Assembly (NCBI RefSeq): GCF_001590605.1
Contig: NZ_CP014504.1
Location: 5,084,001 to 5,148,000 of the forward strand
From: Pedobacter cryoconitis
Lineage (GTDB): Bacteria > Bacteroidota > Bacteroidia > Sphingobacteriales > Sphingobacteriaceae
DNA length: 64,000 nt
Direction of reading: 5' to 3'
In this document: positions 8,792-17,761 of the stretch, in pieces
How positions within the stretch are numbered: the first letter of the stretch is position 1
How the letters are laid out: the number at the start of each line of letters is the position of its first letter
The notes under the pieces: model-generated
Seen by the model: the letters and a program-made list of their open reading frames with translations, nothing else
The model's database searches: none
Told to the model about the DNA's origin: nothing
Position numbers and translations under genes: made by a program

Positions 8792-11686
8792 CTATTTTAA
8801 GATTTCTCTGATGTCCTCTTTGCTCAAAGATTTGAAGAAACTTTCCTCTGTGGTAATCAATGAACTTGCCAGACGTTTTTTACGGTTTTGCAGGGCCAGG
8901 ATTTTTTCCTCGACAGTGTCCTTCGCAATAAATTTGTAGATAAAGACCTTCTTTTCTTGTCCGATACGGTGAGATCTGTCAATAGCCTGTTGTTCTACAG
9001 CAGGATTCCACCAGGGATCTAAAATAAAGACATAATCTGCCTGAGTAAGGTTTAAACCAACTCCACCAGCCTTGATTGAAATCAAAAAGACCTTAAGATC
9101 TTTGTTCTCCTGAAACTCTGAGACAATCTCTCCACGGTTTTTTGTAGAACCGTCCAGGTAGGCAAATGGAATTAGCTCTTTCTCAAAATGATGCTTAAAA
9201 ATAGTGAGGTGCTTTACGAACTGTGAGAATATCAGTACTTTATGACCGCCTTTAAGTACATTGTCGAGCGTATGAATTACGTTCTCAAATTTACCGGAGT
9301 CTGATAAATATTCATCGTCAATCATGCTTGGATGATTAGCCAGCTGGCGTAAAGCGGTTAAGCCTTGCAAGAGTTGTACTTGTTTTTTAGCATAAGTGCC
9401 ATCGTCCATACTACTCAGCAAATCATTCCGGTAAGCAGACTTTGTTTTTTCGTAATAAGAAGCCTGATCTTCGCTCATATCACAATAAATGATCTGTTCA
9501 GTTTTTGCGGGTAATTCTTCTGCAACCTGTTCTTTGGTACGTCTTAAGACAAAAGGTTTGATGATCGCCTGTAATTTCTTCGCCTTATCCTCATCTTTTC
9601 TCTTTTCAATAGCTTGTACATATTCCTCGTTGAAGAATGCCTGTGTACCCAATAATCCGGGATTAAGAAAAGTAAGCTGTGTCCAAAGATCACCTACTGA
9701 ATTTTCTACAGGTGTACCGCTCAGAATTAACCGGTGTCTTGACTTTAACTGTCTGACTGATTTAAATGATTTAGAAGAAGGATTTTTGATATTCTGACTC
9801 TCATCGAGAATAATATAATTGAAATAAAAATCCTGTATCTCGTTAACATCAACTCTGGTAATTCCGTAAGTAGTGATGACGATATCGTATTTTATAAAAT
9901 GACTGACATCCTTATTCCGGGTACTGCCGGTATGTGCAAGGATCTTTAGTTTTGGTGTAAATTTCTTTGCTTCAGCCAGCCAGTTGTAAATTAGCGAGGT
10001 TGGCATAATGATCAAAGAAGTGCTGTGGGTTTGGTTCAGCTCGTCTTCTTCTTTTAGCTTTTGCAGCATCGCCAGTGTCTGAATAGTTTTACCCAGACCC
10101 ATGTCATCTGCTAAACACCCACCAAAGTTATAGGCTCTTAAAAAGCTGAACCAGTTATAACCAGCTTTCTGATAACTTCTTAGTTCACCTTTAAAATGAA
10201 CAGGCATCTGGATGTCTTCGATGTTCTCAAAGTCATTCAGTTTCTGAAGCTTGCGCTGTAAGGTTACATTGGCAATCCCATCACCAGCCAGATCATTGAT
10301 TAAACCAATATGGTGTTTTTTAAGCTTCAGCATTTTTCCTCCGTCAGAGAGGCTGAATAAACTTCCGTATTGAGAGAACCATTTTTCTGGTATGATGGCT
10401 ATAGTGCCGTCAGGAAGCGGGAATTCTCTCTTTTTATGTAAGATATGCTGTTTAAGGGAAATAAAAGGAACAGGGTGTACGCCAAAATATACAATCGCGT
10501 TGATGTCAAACCAATCGTTGTCTTCTTTGATTTCAAAGTCTATTTTACTCGATGCAAAGAGGAATTTTTTCTGGCCAGTGGACTGCTCAATACTATAGCC
10601 TTTAGCTTCTAATTGTTCAATATGTTCGTTAACCCAGTTCAGGATACCATAAGCTTTATCTTCGGTATCAGCTGCTGCGAGTTCCAGGTTATAAAAGAGC
10701 GCACTTGTTTTTTTAAGGCCCAGTTTCGTTAATTCAGTATATTTATGCTTTTCCCAGGTAGTATCTCTTTTGACACGGGTAAAGACATAATTGTTTTCCT
10801 GTTTTTCAACATGAACAGTGACTTTCTTCTCATTTCCCAGTGCAAAAACGTGTTCACCATATTTGAAATAAAGCTGAAGTTGGGAAATTCCACCTTCAAT
10901 GTAAATTACCTTTAGGATTGCAGTCGGCTCATGCTTCTCTGTCTGGATATCAAATCCTTCTGCATAAACGTGATATTTCTCTATTAAAGGGGCTACGAAT
11001 TTCTCAAAATAAGTTTCTTCTTTGGCAGTTGGGATTGTGATGTAACGCTTATTCAGAAAAGGGAATAGCTTTTTACCTTCAATATCCTGTTCAAAGAAAT
11101 AAAGTACATCGTTTAACAGTAACCAGGCTGGTTGATTACTTACAATCTGCGCTTCTTTAAACATGAAATCTATTCGCAGAGACTGGTATTTAATAGTAGG
11201 GAAGTAGCGGGTTTCTACCTCACTTCTTCTGAAGTGGAATAAAATCGTAGCAGGCTCAGTAGCCAGCTCAATTTTACGCTCTGCAGGCCATCCGTCTTTG
11301 TCCATGAGGTATAACTCATCTTTAACTTTAAGGATTTCCAGTACTTCAGCTAATTTCTTCTCGATTTTAGGCCTCGCGTTTTCATAGAATTTATCATCGT
11401 AGAACTTGCTGAAAAACTCAAAAGGCCTGATCGCTTTTTTATGATACTTCTTAATCACATGATCCTGCTCTGTTTCATCAAGCATCTTTATGATTTTAAG
11501 ATCAGAGTCTGTCAGGTGTTTGGCAAATTCCTGAGCAGTATGGCTGAATAGGCGCTGATAAGTTAAAGAAAAATCTCCCTGAGGATTAAGCTGAACAATA
11601 TGTGGTTCAATTAAATAGCCTAAATACTCATGCTTGCACAGTGAATATACGATTTTGCAGGGTTTAGAACTATCTACGCGTAACAT
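8792..11686 (-). CDS. SNF2-family (SWI2/SNF2) helicase
   Basis: This 964-residue protein has a complete SNF2 ATPase in its C-terminal half: Walker A DDMGLGKTIQT at about 525-535, a DExx-box read as LDESQ near 627, SGTPVEN, and the helicase C domain. That domain includes FLISIKAGGVGLNLTQAD and an arginine-finger segment DRSHRIGQ. SNF2 enzymes translocate on double-stranded DNA and remodel bound proteins. The first ~450 residues are long and charged; I see no SWIM zinc finger CxC pattern there. It is a single-gene unit, divergent from the GIN-domain gene. Its exact DNA transaction is unknown. Confidence 0.92.
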   Translation of the reverse strand: MLRVDSSKPCKIVYSLCKHEYLGYLIEPHIVQLNPQGDFSLTYQRLFSHTAQEFAKHLTDSDLKIIKMLDETEQDHVIKKYHKKAIRPFEFFSKFYDDKFYENARPKIEKKLAEVLEILKVKDELYLMDKDGWPAERKIELATEPATILFHFRRSEVETRYFPTIKYQSLRIDFMFKEAQIVSNQPAWLLLNDVLYFFEQDIEGKKLFPFLNKRYITIPTAKEETYFEKFVAPLIEKYHVYAEGFDIQTEKHEPTAILKVIYIEGGISQLQLYFKYGEHVFALGNEKKVTVHVEKQENNYVFTRVKRDTTWEKHKYTELTKLGLKKTSALFYNLELAAADTEDKAYGILNWVNEHIEQLEAKGYSIEQSTGQKKFLFASSKIDFEIKEDNDWFDINAIVYFGVHPVPFISLKQHILHKKREFPLPDGTIAIIPEKWFSQYGSLFSLSDGGKMLKLKKHHIGLINDLAGDGIANVTLQRKLQKLNDFENIEDIQMPVHFKGELRSYQKAGYNWFSFLRAYNFGGCLADDMGLGKTIQTLAMLQKLKEEDELNQTHSTSLIIMPTSLIYNWLAEAKKFTPKLKILAHTGSTRNKDVSHFIKYDIVITTYGITRVDVNEIQDFYFNYIILDESQNIKNPSSKSFKSVRQLKSRHRLILSGTPVENSVGDLWTQLTFLNPGLLGTQAFFNEEYVQAIEKRKDEDKAKKLQAIIKPFVLRRTKEQVAEELPAKTEQIIYCDMSEDQASYYEKTKSAYRNDLLSSMDDGTYAKKQVQLLQGLTALRQLANHPSMIDDEYLSDSGKFENVIHTLDNVLKGGHKVLIFSQFVKHLTIFKHHFEKELIPFAYLDGSTKNRGEIVSEFQENKDLKVFLISIKAGGVGLNLTQADYVFILDPWWNPAVEQQAIDRSHRIGQEKKVFIYKFIAKDTVEEKILALQNRKKRLASSLITTEESFFKSLSKEDIREILK

Positions 11687-12007
11687 GAGGCAAATGATTA
11701 AAAAAAGAGGAGTCTTTAAGCTAGTAAAGCTTTAAACATACATCAAATTTGAATCGTGGTCAAATAGAAAATTGATTTTTCGGGGGATTATTCAAAAAAA
11801 ACTTAAGACTGGCAGCTTTGGTGCGTATAATTTTGGGTAATGACGGTTGATTAGCGGGTTGAGTTGGTCGGAAATTTAAGGGCGTTCGTCGGGTTTGATC
11901 GGGTTATGGTATAAAAGGCAAAAAACTTTGCAACGTATCGTGGGTGTTTGCGTCTTAATTACAAACTGTTTAGAAACAGACCATTAGAAACCATTAAATA
12001 TAAAGAT
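11687..12007. other. Divergent intergenic region
   Basis: These 321 bases separate the minus-strand helicase from the plus-strand GIN-domain gene and should hold both promoters. I see no perfect TAnnTTTG. The best plus-strand candidate is AACTTTG around 11928-11934. A short inverted repeat AGCTAGTAAAGCT lies near 11718-11731. No gene or longer repeat is visible. Confidence 0.3.
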
Positions 12008-12631
12008 ATGAAAACTTCATTCAAAACATTAGTAGCATCGGCAATGACTGCCATCGTTTTATCGACCACAGTAGTTACAGCTTTTGCTGCAGAAAAAGTA
12101 ACAGCAGCAGAAAAGGTATCCGAAAATCAGGATATTAAAAGAGTAGTTGTCAATGGAACTACTAAAGTATTTATTGTACAAAGTAACCGTGACTGGATCT
12201 CTATCGGAGATGATAACCTGGACAAAGTGTCGGTTAAGCAAGTTGGAAATACATTGAGTATCAGCTCATCAGAAGAAACACCGGTAGTGGTGACTGTGTA
12301 TGTAAAAAATCTTTACAGGATCGCTGTTGCAGATCATGCAACTGTAAGTACAGTTGGGACGATTAACCTGCCTTATTTGCAAGTGGTAATGAGAGATCAG
12401 GCTAAAGCACATATCAAAGCTAAAACTGAAAGTTTATATACTGATCTGGCTGGTGAAGCAAACCTTGAATTATTGGGAACTACAGAGAGCCACACTATAA
12501 AAAATGCCAGTGCCGGAGATTTAAAAGTGGAAAGGCTATTGGCTGCTAAAACAGAGAACTTACCTGCAGGATCAAGACTGGCAATGAATGACACTACCGT
12601 TCAAGCTAAAAAAGTAAACGCCAAAAAATAG
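12008..12631 (+). CDS. Exported GIN-domain (DUF2807-like) protein
   Basis: From the ATG at 12008 the 207-residue protein begins with a good Sec signal peptide (MKTSFKTLVASAMTAIVLST, cleavage probably after AFA). The mature part is a repetitive beta-rich domain with IKRVVVNGTTKVFIVQS, VSVKQVGNTLSISS and later YRIAVADHATV. This resembles the head GIN domain of auto-transporter adhesin-like proteins common in Bacteroidota, thought to form a beta-helix. An ATG 20 codons upstream is in frame but would bury the signal peptide, so it was not chosen. Role unknown; probably periplasmic or surface. Confidence 0.7.
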   Translation: MKTSFKTLVASAMTAIVLSTTVVTAFAAEKVTAAEKVSENQDIKRVVVNGTTKVFIVQSNRDWISIGDDNLDKVSVKQVGNTLSISSSEETPVVVTVYVKNLYRIAVADHATVSTVGTINLPYLQVVMRDQAKAHIKAKTESLYTDLAGEANLELLGTTESHTIKNASAGDLKVERLLAAKTENLPAGSRLAMNDTTVQAKKVNAKK

Positions 12632-12655
12632 CCCCGCCAATTATCAGGCCTGATT

Positions 12656-12716
12656 AAGCATAAGATGTTTTTACTGTAAACGAGATTACAGCAAAGAAAT
12701 GTCTTATGCTTTTTTA
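12656..12716 (+). terminator. Rho-independent terminator of the GIN-domain gene
   Basis: Outer arms AAGCATAAGA (12656-12665) and TCTTATGCTT (12702-12711) pair perfectly. An inner stem CTGTAA / TTACAG (12674-12679 and 12685-12690) extends the structure, which ends in a run of T to 12715. Confidence 0.8.
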
Positions 12717-12800
12717 GTTTACAGAATTTGTCTTTGATTAATTTTTTTAATTAAATTGTGTTAATTAACCTTTTAGCCATTCTAATTAAATTAAAGAGAA

Positions 12801-13205
12801 ATGAAAAGAAACCTGATTTTAAGCCTGGCTCTTGTGCTTGGCTTTAGTACTTTTAACGCGAATGCGAATGAAGCGCCTCAAATAGTAAAGATTGTTCCGG
12901 TAAAAAACACTCCTGGGAATAATATTCAGGGGCCATCAACAGTTTATTTAAGCAATGGAGCCTATACATATACAGTTTCTGGTCTGGGCAATAAATTTCC
13001 GGCTGATGCGATATGGAGTATCGGTGGAAATCCAAGCATTCAGTTCCCGGTAAGTGCGCCTGTAAACGGATCTACCTCTATTACTTTCAGTGGAACTGAT
13101 TTTGCTTCCGGTCCTGCAGGCAAGAGGTTCATTTATCTGATTGGTACAACCGATGATGGTTTGATCACTATTTTTGCAACTAAATTAGTTAATGTTTATA
13201 ATTAA
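12801..13205 (+). CDS. Small exported protein, unknown function
   Basis: The 134-residue product has a signal peptide (MKRNLILSLALVLGFSTFNA, probable cleavage after ANA). A serine/glycine/threonine-rich mature domain follows (YLSNGAYTYTVSGLG, IQFPVSAPVNGSTSITFSG), suggesting an immunoglobulin-like or other beta-sandwich fold. It stands alone between two hairpin terminators. I do not recognise the family. Confidence 0.65.
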   Translation: MKRNLILSLALVLGFSTFNANANEAPQIVKIVPVKNTPGNNIQGPSTVYLSNGAYTYTVSGLGNKFPADAIWSIGGNPSIQFPVSAPVNGSTSITFSGTDFASGPAGKRFIYLIGTTDDGLITIFATKLVNVYN

Positions 13206-13211
13206 TAAATT

Positions 13212-13244
13212 CAGGCAGGCCTTCTGTTATAAAAGACCTGCCTG
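13212..13244 (+). terminator. Hairpin terminator
   Basis: CAGGCAGG (13212-13219) pairs with CCTGCCTG (13237-13244), with a few extra pairs inside. A T-rich tract (GTATTTGTTTG) follows. It lies 7 bases after the stop of the small exported protein. Confidence 0.7.
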
Positions 13245-13465
13245 GTATTTGTTTGTCTGCGCATATATCCTTTCCACGCATCAGGCCCGCTTTCTTTGCC
13301 GCCGCCTTTTTCTTGACTTGAATTTTACGCAGATTAAAATTAAGTTGCGTTACTTTGTATCAATTCAGGAAAAACCCCAGATAGCAATATTAAACCTGCA
13401 TGAGTTTTAACTCCTGACATGGACGTGCTTAAGCAAGCTTCATTACAGCTAACACTGTAAATCAT
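13245..13465. other. Non-coding stretch upstream of the TPR gene
   Basis: No reading frame with convincing composition is present between the terminator and 13465. A near-match to the -7 box, TACTTTG (one base short of TAnnTTTG), lies around 13351-13357 and could be the promoter for the downstream TPR unit. I see nothing else. Confidence 0.25.
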
Positions 13466-13630
13466 ATGAATAATGCTGACCCAAGCCAGACGGCTTATTT
13501 ACTGCTAAATTTAATACTATCAACGAATTACGATGTCAGTTGTTTGGATGTTGATAATTATTTCGGTTGCATGCTATATAATACTGTAAACTTATACTGT
13601 ATTTTAGGAAAAAAGGGAGCTGTTCTTTAA
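13466..13630 (+). CDS. Possible 54-residue open frame before the TPR gene
   Basis: An ATG at 13466 opens a 54-codon frame ending in TAA at 13628-13630, 12 bases before the TPR protein start. The product would begin MNNADPSQTAYLLLNL and contains three cysteines. No ribosome-binding site or homologue is recognised, and a frame of this length can arise by chance. It could be a leader peptide or nothing. Confidence 0.2.
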   Translation: MNNADPSQTAYLLLNLILSTNYDVSCLDVDNYFGCMLYNTVNLYCILGKKGAVL

Positions 13631-13642
13631 TTATTCAATACA

Positions 13643-15046
13643 ATGGAAGAGGAATTTTACTTTGATTTTAGTGATGATGCGCAGCGTTCGGTAGAGCGTT
13701 ACGAAGAGATGATAAGGAACCAGGATCAGTATTTTTTTGATGCCCAGGCTTTTGAGAACATCATTGACTACTATATAGAAAAGAGTGACCCCGTAAAGGC
13801 ACTTCAGGTGATAGAGTATGCCCTAAACCAGCATCCATACGCCGCAGTTTTTTTAATTAAACAAGCGCAGCTTCTTTTCGTTACTGATCAGATAGACAAA
13901 GCATTTTTCTCTTTGCAAAAAGCAGAAATGCTCGAAGCCTCAGAATCAGAAATCTATGTGCTTCGTGGAAACATATACAATAGCCTGGAGCGTTTTACCG
14001 AAGCATTGGATAACTTTCAGATTGCATTGACATTCGCGGAAACTACAGATGAAATTCTGCTTCAGATCGCTTACGTTTATCAGAATATGCTGGATTACGA
14101 AAGTGCCATCAAGTATATCAAACTGAGTCTGGAACAAAATATGGAGAACAAAGACGGTTTGTATGAACTGGCTTTCTGTTACGATATTTTAGACAAACAA
14201 GAAGAAAGTATCCAGTTTTACATGGAATATATCGATAACGATCCTTATTCTTATGCTGCATGGTATAACCTGGCTAACTCTTATCATAAACTTGATCTGT
14301 TTGAAAAGGCGATCGATGCGTATGATTATGCAATCCTGATTAAAGATAATTTTGCTTCAGCTTATTATAACAAAGGAAATGCACTGGTTCAACTTGACCG
14401 TTATGCCGAGGCTATAGAAGTCTATAAACAAACCTGGGAATATGAACAGCCAAATGCAGATACTTATTGCGCAATAGGGGAATGTTATGAAAAGCTGGAA
14501 CGTATGGATGAAGCACGTGCCTACTATAAAAAATCCGTGAAGATGGATAATAAGCTGGCCGATGCCTGGTTTGGAATAGGAGTGACACTGAATTTTGAGG
14601 AACGCTATTTTGAATCGCTGCACTTTTATAAGAAAGCGATAGAGCTGGACGATGAAAATCCTGACTTCTGGTTTGCAATGGCTGATGCTTATTATAAACT
14701 CGGACAAATAGAGCAATCTGTTGAAGCCTATTATAAAGTGCTGGAATATAACCCGCTTGACATAGAGGCATGGCTGGATTTCTCTACTGTTCTTTATGAG
14801 CAGGGAAGGCTGTTGGAAGCCTCAGAAACTATTTCTGACGGAATCAAGAATAACCCGGATGCTGCAGAGCTTTATTACAGACAGGTGGCTTATTTATTTG
14901 CCCTCGGACAACATAAAGAGGCACTGGTTTACCTGGAGACAGCTTTAGTGACTGATCCGGACAAACATTATATCTTGTTTGAATACCTGCCGCAGTTACA
15001 GGATAACAATGCAATTGTTGAAGTCATCAACAGATATATTAAATAG
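13643..15046 (+). CDS. Tetratricopeptide-repeat protein
   Basis: The 467-residue protein is almost wholly TPR repeats from about residue 40 to the end. Examples are AWYNLANSYHKLDLFEKAID, YYNKGNALVQLDRYAEAIEVY and DAWFGIGVTLNFEERYFESL, each with the W/L/G/Y/A/A/P pattern at 34-residue spacing. There is no signal peptide and no enzymatic domain, so it is probably a cytoplasmic scaffold. An IS element now separates it from its original terminator. The partner it binds cannot be inferred. Confidence 0.88.
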   Translation: MEEEFYFDFSDDAQRSVERYEEMIRNQDQYFFDAQAFENIIDYYIEKSDPVKALQVIEYALNQHPYAAVFLIKQAQLLFVTDQIDKAFFSLQKAEMLEASESEIYVLRGNIYNSLERFTEALDNFQIALTFAETTDEILLQIAYVYQNMLDYESAIKYIKLSLEQNMENKDGLYELAFCYDILDKQEESIQFYMEYIDNDPYSYAAWYNLANSYHKLDLFEKAIDAYDYAILIKDNFASAYYNKGNALVQLDRYAEAIEVYKQTWEYEQPNADTYCAIGECYEKLERMDEARAYYKKSVKMDNKLADAWFGIGVTLNFEERYFESLHFYKKAIELDDENPDFWFAMADAYYKLGQIEQSVEAYYKVLEYNPLDIEAWLDFSTVLYEQGRLLEASETISDGIKNNPDAAELYYRQVAYLFALGQHKEALVYLETALVTDPDKHYILFEYLPQLQDNNAIVEVINRYIK

Positions 15047-15116
15047 CACATTGTTATTACCTGATCATATAGAATGCAATTTTACTATGCAATTAATAAA
15101 CTCAAAAAAGCTTATG

Positions 15117-15124
15117 CCAATATC
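15117..15124. repeat. Target-site duplication, left copy
   Basis: CCAATATC occurs here and again at 16879-16886, immediately outside the IS inverted repeats. The one-base uncertainty at the ends means 7 bp is also possible. Confidence 0.75.
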
Positions 15125-15125
15125 A

Positions 15126-15142
15126 GAGGGCACTGAAAAAGT
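15126..15142 (+). repeat. IS left terminal inverted repeat
   Basis: GAGGGCACTGAAAAAGT; perfect complement of 16863-16879. Confidence 0.88.
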
Positions 15143-15161
15143 CCCTTAGAAAAAAATGGAT

Positions 15162-15199
15162 AAAAGGAGTAGAAAGCATAGTTTTTCTGCTCCTTTTTT
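15162..15199 (+). terminator. Hairpin inside the left IS end
   Basis: AAAGGAGTAGAAA pairs with TTTCTGCTCCTTT (one G-T pair) and ends in T6. It should stop transcripts from the TPR gene entering the transposase, a common self-limiting device of insertion sequences, and may replace the terminator that was broken. Confidence 0.75.
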
Positions 15200-15232
15200 G
15201 TATTTTAAAGGTGTATTAGAACTGCCTTTAAG

Positions 15233-16684
15233 ATGCTTCTTCAACAACAAAAAATCCAATTTAGTGAGTTTTCCAGGCTCTACGATCTGATTGTTCCCAA
15301 AGACAACCTTCTTCGCAAGATCAATGAGTTAATAGATTTCAGCTTTATCTATAATGAGCTTTTAGAAAAGTATTGCCGGGATAATGGACGTCTTGCAGAG
15401 AGCCCTGTGCGCATGTTCAAATACCTGCTTTTGAAAACTATATTCACTATTTCTGATGTGGATGTTGTAGAGCGTTCCCGTTATGATATGTCCTTTAAAT
15501 ATTTCTTAGAGATGTTCCCTGAACAGGACGTGATAAATCCAAGCTCTCTGACCAAGTTCCGAAAGCTTCGTCTTAAGGACATGGATCTTTTAAACCTGCT
15601 GATTGGAAAAACCGTCTCTTTAGCTCTGGAAAAAGGTATTATTAAATCCAGGTCCATTATTGTCGATGCTACACATTCACTTTCAAGATCTAACCCATAC
15701 TCACCTGTTGAGGTACTCAGGCAACGTTCAAAGTTGCTGCGAAGAGCAGTTTATTCAATGGATGATGATTTCAAAACCCGGATGCCCGAGAAGAATGAAT
15801 CAAATGATATCCTAAAGGAAATAGAATACTGCAGTAAACTACAAAAACTTATCGAGTCTGATGAAGCGTTAAGTGAAATTCCTGCAGTAAAGGAGAAACT
15901 AAACCTATTGAGGGAAACAGTTGAAGATACCCGGGAGAATTATGCAATATCTAAAGATATGGATGCCAGGGTTGGCCACAAGACAGCCGACAGCAGTTTT
16001 TTTGGTTACAAAACTCATTTGGCCATGACAGAGGAGCGCATTATAACGGCTGCTGTTGTTACCTCAGCAGAAAAGGGAGATGGTCCTGAACTACCAAAAC
16101 TTTTGAGCCAGACCCAGGCCAATGGAATGGAGGTAGAGACAATCATAGGTGATGCAGCCTATTCCGGGAAGAATAACCTCAAGCTCAGCGATGTGAACGG
16201 CAATAAGGTAAGGATAGTTGCCAGGATGAACCCTGCTATTACCCATGGCACCAGAAAAGAGGAAGAAAAGTTTGATTATAATAAAGACGCTGATATGTTC
16301 GTCTGCCCTGCAGGGCACCTGGCTATGTACAAACGGGTGCAGGGCAAAAAGGTAGATAATAGCAATCAGTCAATGACCTATTATTTTGATATCGAAAAAT
16401 GCAAAGTATGCCCGTTAAAGGACGGCTGCTACAAACCAGGCGCCAAAAGCAGGACATACTCGGTCGCAATAAAACCAGATGAGCATAAAGAGCAGGAAAT
16501 ATTCCAACAAAGCGAGTACTTCAGGGAGAAATCAAAACACAGATATAAAATTGAGGCAAAAAATAGTGAATTGAAAAATGTTCATGGATATAACAGAGCG
16601 AACTCCTATGGCCTGGAAAGCATGAAAATGCAAGGTGCACTTGCGATATTCGTGGTTAATCTTAAAAGAATCCTCAAATTCTAA
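15233..16684 (+). CDS. IS1182-family DDE transposase
   Basis: The 483-residue protein has the N-terminal transposase domain typical of IS1182/IS5-related elements (SPVRMFKYLLLKTIF, then PSSLTKFRKLR). A DDE catalytic core follows, with IIVDATHS (first Asp), IIGDAAYSGKNN (second Asp) and YKIEAKNSELKNVHGY (Glu). A CxxC...C zinc-like insert (CKVCPLKDGC) precedes the Glu, as in this family. The frame is intact. The ATG at 15233 lies 90 bases inside the left inverted repeat. Confidence 0.93.
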   Translation: MLLQQQKIQFSEFSRLYDLIVPKDNLLRKINELIDFSFIYNELLEKYCRDNGRLAESPVRMFKYLLLKTIFTISDVDVVERSRYDMSFKYFLEMFPEQDVINPSSLTKFRKLRLKDMDLLNLLIGKTVSLALEKGIIKSRSIIVDATHSLSRSNPYSPVEVLRQRSKLLRRAVYSMDDDFKTRMPEKNESNDILKEIEYCSKLQKLIESDEALSEIPAVKEKLNLLRETVEDTRENYAISKDMDARVGHKTADSSFFGYKTHLAMTEERIITAAVVTSAEKGDGPELPKLLSQTQANGMEVETIIGDAAYSGKNNLKLSDVNGNKVRIVARMNPAITHGTRKEEEKFDYNKDADMFVCPAGHLAMYKRVQGKKVDNSNQSMTYYFDIEKCKVCPLKDGCYKPGAKSRTYSVAIKPDEHKEQEIFQQSEYFREKSKHRYKIEAKNSELKNVHGYNRANSYGLESMKMQGALAIFVVNLKRILKF

Positions 16685-16796
16685 AAAAAGGATAATAATC
16701 CAACGAATATTCTGGTAAAAACTAACAATGTGCTCCCGTTCTCAATATCGAACGTAAAGTTCGTTATCAAATAAAAAAATGAAATGTCTCAAAAAA

Positions 16797-16839
16797 GAAA
16801 GCGGATAAACAACTCTTAAGAGCTATCCATCCGCTTTTC
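16797..16839. terminator. Hairpin inside the right IS end
   Basis: GAAAGCGGAT (16797-16806) pairs with ATCCGCTTTTC (16829-16839); CTCTTAAGAG forms a small inner stem. It is followed by TGTTTG. It likely terminates transposase transcription before comA. Confidence 0.65.
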
Positions 16840-16862
16840 TGTTTGAAGACCTTTTTATGTCT

Positions 16863-16879
16863 ACTTTTTCAGTGCCCTC
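16863..16879 (-). repeat. IS right terminal inverted repeat
   Basis: Reverse complement of GAGGGCACTGAAAAAGT at 15126-15142, 17 of 17 identical. Confidence 0.88.
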
Positions 16880-16886
16880 CAATATC
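16879..16886. repeat. Target-site duplication, right copy
   Basis: CCAATATC, matching 15117-15124; its first base overlaps the last base of the inverted repeat. Confidence 0.72.
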
Positions 16887-16963
16887 TGGCATAAGCTTTT
16901 TTGAGTGAAAAACAAATTTATAGTGATGAAATAAGCCTTATTTTTTTCACCTTTACAGCAGAT

Positions 16964-17731
16964 ATGAATTACCCATTAAATAATATTCCCGAACGTCCAG
17001 TAAAACCACGCCAGAGCGGCATAACTATGGTGATGGACAAGGGCCTCAGTTTGAGGCAGACAGAAGACTTTATTGATGTCGCAGGTGTCCATTCCGACAT
17101 CGTTAAATTAGGTTGGGCTACCTCTTTTGTTACCCCAAGATTAAAAGAAAAACTAGATATATATCGCAGTGCAGGTATCCCGACTTATTTTGGTGGTACT
17201 TTGTTCGAAGCGTTTATTATCCGTAATCAATTTGAAGATTATATCCGTGTATTGGAACAATTTGGTATGGAATACGCAGAAGTTTCTGACGGTTCTATTG
17301 AAATTGAACATGATCTTAAGTGTGAATACATTCATAAATTAGCAAAACATGTTACTGTAATTTCGGAAGTTGGCTCTAAGGATGCTACAAAAATATTTGC
17401 GCCTTATAAATGGATCAAATTGATGAATGCTGAAATTGAAGCAGGTTCGTGGAAAGTTATTGCGGAAGCCAGAGAAGGTGGAAATGTAGGTATTTACAGA
17501 GGATCGGGTGAAGTGCGTGAAGGATTGGTAGATGAAATATTGACACAGATACCAGCTGAAACTATTATCTGGGAAGCTCCTCAAAAAGAACAGCAGGTTT
17601 GGTTTATCAAGTTGATTGGTACGAATGTGAACCTGGGTAATATTGCTCCTGCAGAAGTTATTCCGTTGGAAACTATTCGTCTGGGATTAAGAGGGGATAC
17701 ATTTGATTACTTCCTTAATTTAGGAAAATAG
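16964..17731 (+). CDS. comA: Phosphosulfolactate synthase
   Basis: ComA adds sulfite to phosphoenolpyruvate to give (R)-phosphosulfolactate, the first step of archaeal coenzyme M synthesis; bacterial homologues make sulfolactate or related sulfonates. The 255-residue TIM-barrel protein shows DIVKLGWATSFV, IPTYFGGTLFE, YAEVSDGSIEI, VISEVGSKDA and the C-terminal LGLRGDTFDYF, all family landmarks. The ATG at 16964 is chosen; an in-frame TTG at 16901 lies within the tail of the old terminator. Bacteroidota do not make coenzyme M, so the product here is probably another sulfonate. It lies 30 bases before aroE. Confidence 0.88.
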   Translation: MNYPLNNIPERPVKPRQSGITMVMDKGLSLRQTEDFIDVAGVHSDIVKLGWATSFVTPRLKEKLDIYRSAGIPTYFGGTLFEAFIIRNQFEDYIRVLEQFGMEYAEVSDGSIEIEHDLKCEYIHKLAKHVTVISEVGSKDATKIFAPYKWIKLMNAEIEAGSWKVIAEAREGGNVGIYRGSGEVREGLVDEILTQIPAETIIWEAPQKEQQVWFIKLIGTNVNLGNIAPAEVIPLETIRLGLRGDTFDYFLNLGK

Positions 17732-17761
17732 CCGGTTATCCGGTTTGAGGCTGCTGCATAT

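Larger units (their letters stand above)
15125..16879 (+). mobile_element. IS1182-like insertion sequence
   Basis: The element is about 1.75 kb, with terminal inverted repeats GAGGGCACTGAAAAAGT at 15126-15142 and its exact complement at 16863-16879 (17 of 17). A CCAATATC direct repeat flanks it. It carries one transposase gene. Hairpins just inside each end (15162-15199 and 16797-16839) probably block transcription in or out. The intact frame, perfect ends and clean duplication indicate a recent, possibly active insertion. Confidence 0.9.
15104..16902 (+). terminator. Terminator hairpin split by the insertion sequence
   Basis: AAAAAAGCTTATGCCA (15104-15119) and TGGCATAAGCTTTTTT (16887-16902) are perfect 16-base reverse complements. 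With the IS and one copy of the direct repeat removed, they form a terminator with the 5-base loop ATATC and a T6 tail, placed about 55 bases after the TPR gene. The IS has pushed the two arms 1.75 kb apart, so the hairpin can no longer work as one unit. Confidence 0.85.

Noticed and set aside
13192..13410. Protein frame after the small exported protein
   Set aside because: It is read through the hairpin terminator, starts inside the preceding gene and has no family features.
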